Positions 4,317-5,378 of a stretch of DNA of 5,378 nucleotides are shown here, piece by piece. Made by a program: the position numbers and the translations under genes. The number at the start of each line of letters is the position of its first letter. The stretch's first letter is position 1. The notes below the pieces were generated by a model. It ran no database searches, was not told the origin of the DNA, and saw only the letters and a list, made by a program, of their open reading frames with translations. The DNA lies in NCBI GenBank assembly GCA_016649585.1, contig JAENXH010000101.1, forward strand, positions 1 to 5,378, written 5' to 3'. The stretch is from Methanosarcinales archaeon. Its GTDB lineage: Archaea > Halobacteriota > Syntropharchaeia > Alkanophagales > Methanospirareceae.

Positions 4317-5378
4317 ATGGGGGCATTAATGCGTATTCAGGGGATCTGTAAGCGGTATAAATTAGCGAACTTAGGTAAAGAGCTGGTAGCGCTGGATGAT
4401 GTATCGTTCGAGATAGAAAAGGGTGAGACGCTGGGGATCATAGGACGGAGTGGTGCGGGCAAGACAACGTTGCTTCGCATGCTTCGCGGTTACGAGCGAT
4501 TTGACGATGGTTACATAGAACTGGATGGTGCTCGGGTAACGCCAGATTCATCCTATGGGGAGTTTAGAATTCTCCGTGAGAAGACTGCTTTTCACCTTCA
4601 GCGCTCTTTCGCACTCTATAATATCTCAGTAATTGACAATGTGATAAAACGGTTACGAGCGAAACAGGTGGGTTTTGAAGAGGTCCCAGAGTTTGAGGAT
4701 GAATACGAGGAGTTGAAGGAAGAGGCATTTAAAATACTTGATCTTGTGGGACTGCGTGACAAATGGAATCATCTTTTCACGATTTTGAGTGGTGGTGACA
4801 AACAGCGGGTTTTACTTGCCCGACAACTTGCGAAAGAACCTTCTTTATTACTGCTTGATGAGCCCGGCACGATGTCGGACCCCCTAACGAGAAAATATCT
4901 GCTTGAGAGTTTGAAAAGGGTGAAAGATCGAACTGATTTGAGTATGTTGCTCGTCTCGCATATGCCCGACGTGCATAGATGTCTCAGCGATAGGTTGATC
5001 ATGCTGGATAACGGGAGAATAGTAGAGGGCGGCGATACGGAGAGTGTGATCGAGAAGTTCTTAGCGCCCCTTGAGCCCGTAAAACCGTTAGCACCGATAA
5101 AAGATGAAAAGCATACAATGGTCTGGATTGATGGCGCCTGGAAGAAATACGATCTCGTCACTTCCCGTACATTGATAAGGACGATTGAGATGCAAGACCT
5201 CAATATCAAGATCCCACGGGGCGATATACTTGGGATAATTGGTCCTTCCGCAATGGGTAAGACGGTATTGATGAGGTTATTGGGCGGTTTTGAGAAACCT
5301 GATAGGGGGCATATTCTAATCAGAATAGGAAGAGTGGACTTTGCTAATATTGCGGAATATGGTGAGCGGTCAATAGAG
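4317..5378 (+). CDS. atwA: Methyl-coenzyme M reductase component A2-like twin-ABC ATPase (3' partial)
   Basis: The frame is open to the window end; 354 residues are visible. ABC domain 1 has Walker A GRSGAGKT (43-50), Q-loop Q95 in HLQRSFALYN, signature LSGGDKQR (157-164), Walker B LLLLDEP (177-183) and switch H215 in VSHMPDVH. After a linker rich in Pro and charged residues (about 249-268), domain 2 starts and shows Walker A GPSAMGKT (309-316) before the edge. Two ABC domains in one chain without membrane segments, the HLQRSFALY stretch, and the DEPGTMSDP sequence in place of the usual D-loop are features I associate with component A2 (AtwA), which uses ATP in reductive activation of methyl-coenzyme M reductase. 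It should be cytoplasmic. The second Walker A has Ala-Met where Gly-x is usual. An A2 paralogue with another role, or a general twin-ABC protein, is the alternative. The gene is divergent from the hydrolase remnant and has its own promoter. Confidence 0.85.
   Translation, partial: MGALMRIQGICKRYKLANLGKELVALDDVSFEIEKGETLGIIGRSGAGKTTLLRMLRGYERFDDGYIELDGARVTPDSSYGEFRILREKTAFHLQRSFALYNISVIDNVIKRLRAKQVGFEEVPEFEDEYEELKEEAFKILDLVGLRDKWNHLFTILSGGDKQRVLLARQLAKEPSLLLLDEPGTMSDPLTRKYLLESLKRVKDRTDLSMLLVSHMPDVHRCLSDRLIMLDNGRIVEGGDTESVIEKFLAPLEPVKPLAPIKDEKHTMVWIDGAWKKYDLVTSRTLIRTIEMQDLNIKIPRGDILGIIGPSAMGKTVLMRLLGGFEKPDRGHILIRIGRVDFANIAEYGERSIE

Noticed and set aside
4769..5209. Minus-strand 146-codon open frame opposite the atwA-like gene
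   Set aside because: It covers the signature, Walker B and H-loop region of a clear ABC ATPase on the plus strand; its own translation is Ser-rich with no recognisable features.

Overview
This window looks like chromosomal DNA of a methanogen-lineage (MCR-bearing) euryarchaeon of moderate GC content. An ANME or related alkane/methane-oxidising archaeon would fit, but this sequence alone cannot settle that. The evidence is an N-terminal two-thirds of a twin-ABC protein resembling component A2 (AtwA) of the methyl-coenzyme M reductase activation system, a CobZ/PgpA-family protein of the kind used by archaea for cobamide synthesis, a tungsten-type aldehyde:ferredoxin oxidoreductase (AOR), and archaeal-style promoters (TATA-like boxes, some apparently with very short or no leaders).

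Layout, left to right. At 1-438 (+) lies the 3' part of a cobZ-like gene whose start is outside the window. At 480-2210 (+) is a complete AOR-family gene, only 41 bp downstream and with a good Shine-Dalgarno sequence, so probably in the same transcript. After 63 bp holding a perfect 7-bp-arm dyad next to a TATA-like box comes a complete bacterioferritin-like diiron protein (2274-2699, +). A 233-bp spacer follows, with a T-rich stretch and a short uncertain ORF. Next is a class II (fuculose-phosphate type) aldolase (2933-3502, +). Its 3' end overlaps by 11 bp the 3' end of a convergent, unrecognised 120-residue gene (3492-3854, -), which has its own promoter and ribosome binding site. Upstream of that, also on the minus strand, is a 75-codon fragment (3915-4142) that reads as the C-terminal end of an alpha/beta hydrolase with a lost catalytic Asp; I interpret it as a gene remnant. 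A divergent promoter region (4143-4316) then leads to the atwA-like gene (4317-5378, +), which runs off the right edge inside its second ABC domain.

How the genes fit together. Most are single metabolic or redox genes with individual promoters rather than one obvious pathway operon. CobZ supports cobamide cofactor assembly. AtwA supports ATP-dependent activation of methyl-coenzyme M reductase. AOR needs a tungstopterin and a 4Fe-4S cluster and would pass electrons to ferredoxin. The diiron ferritin-like protein fits iron storage or oxidant protection in a cell rich in oxygen-sensitive enzymes. The aldolase could supply lactaldehyde (a precursor proposed for coenzyme F420) or act in sugar-phosphate metabolism. 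I found no clearly new multi-gene system, mobile element, CRISPR array, tRNA or rRNA. The points most worth a second look are the decayed hydrolase, the two promoter-associated dyads, the unknown 120-residue protein, and the odd second Walker A motif of the AtwA-like protein.
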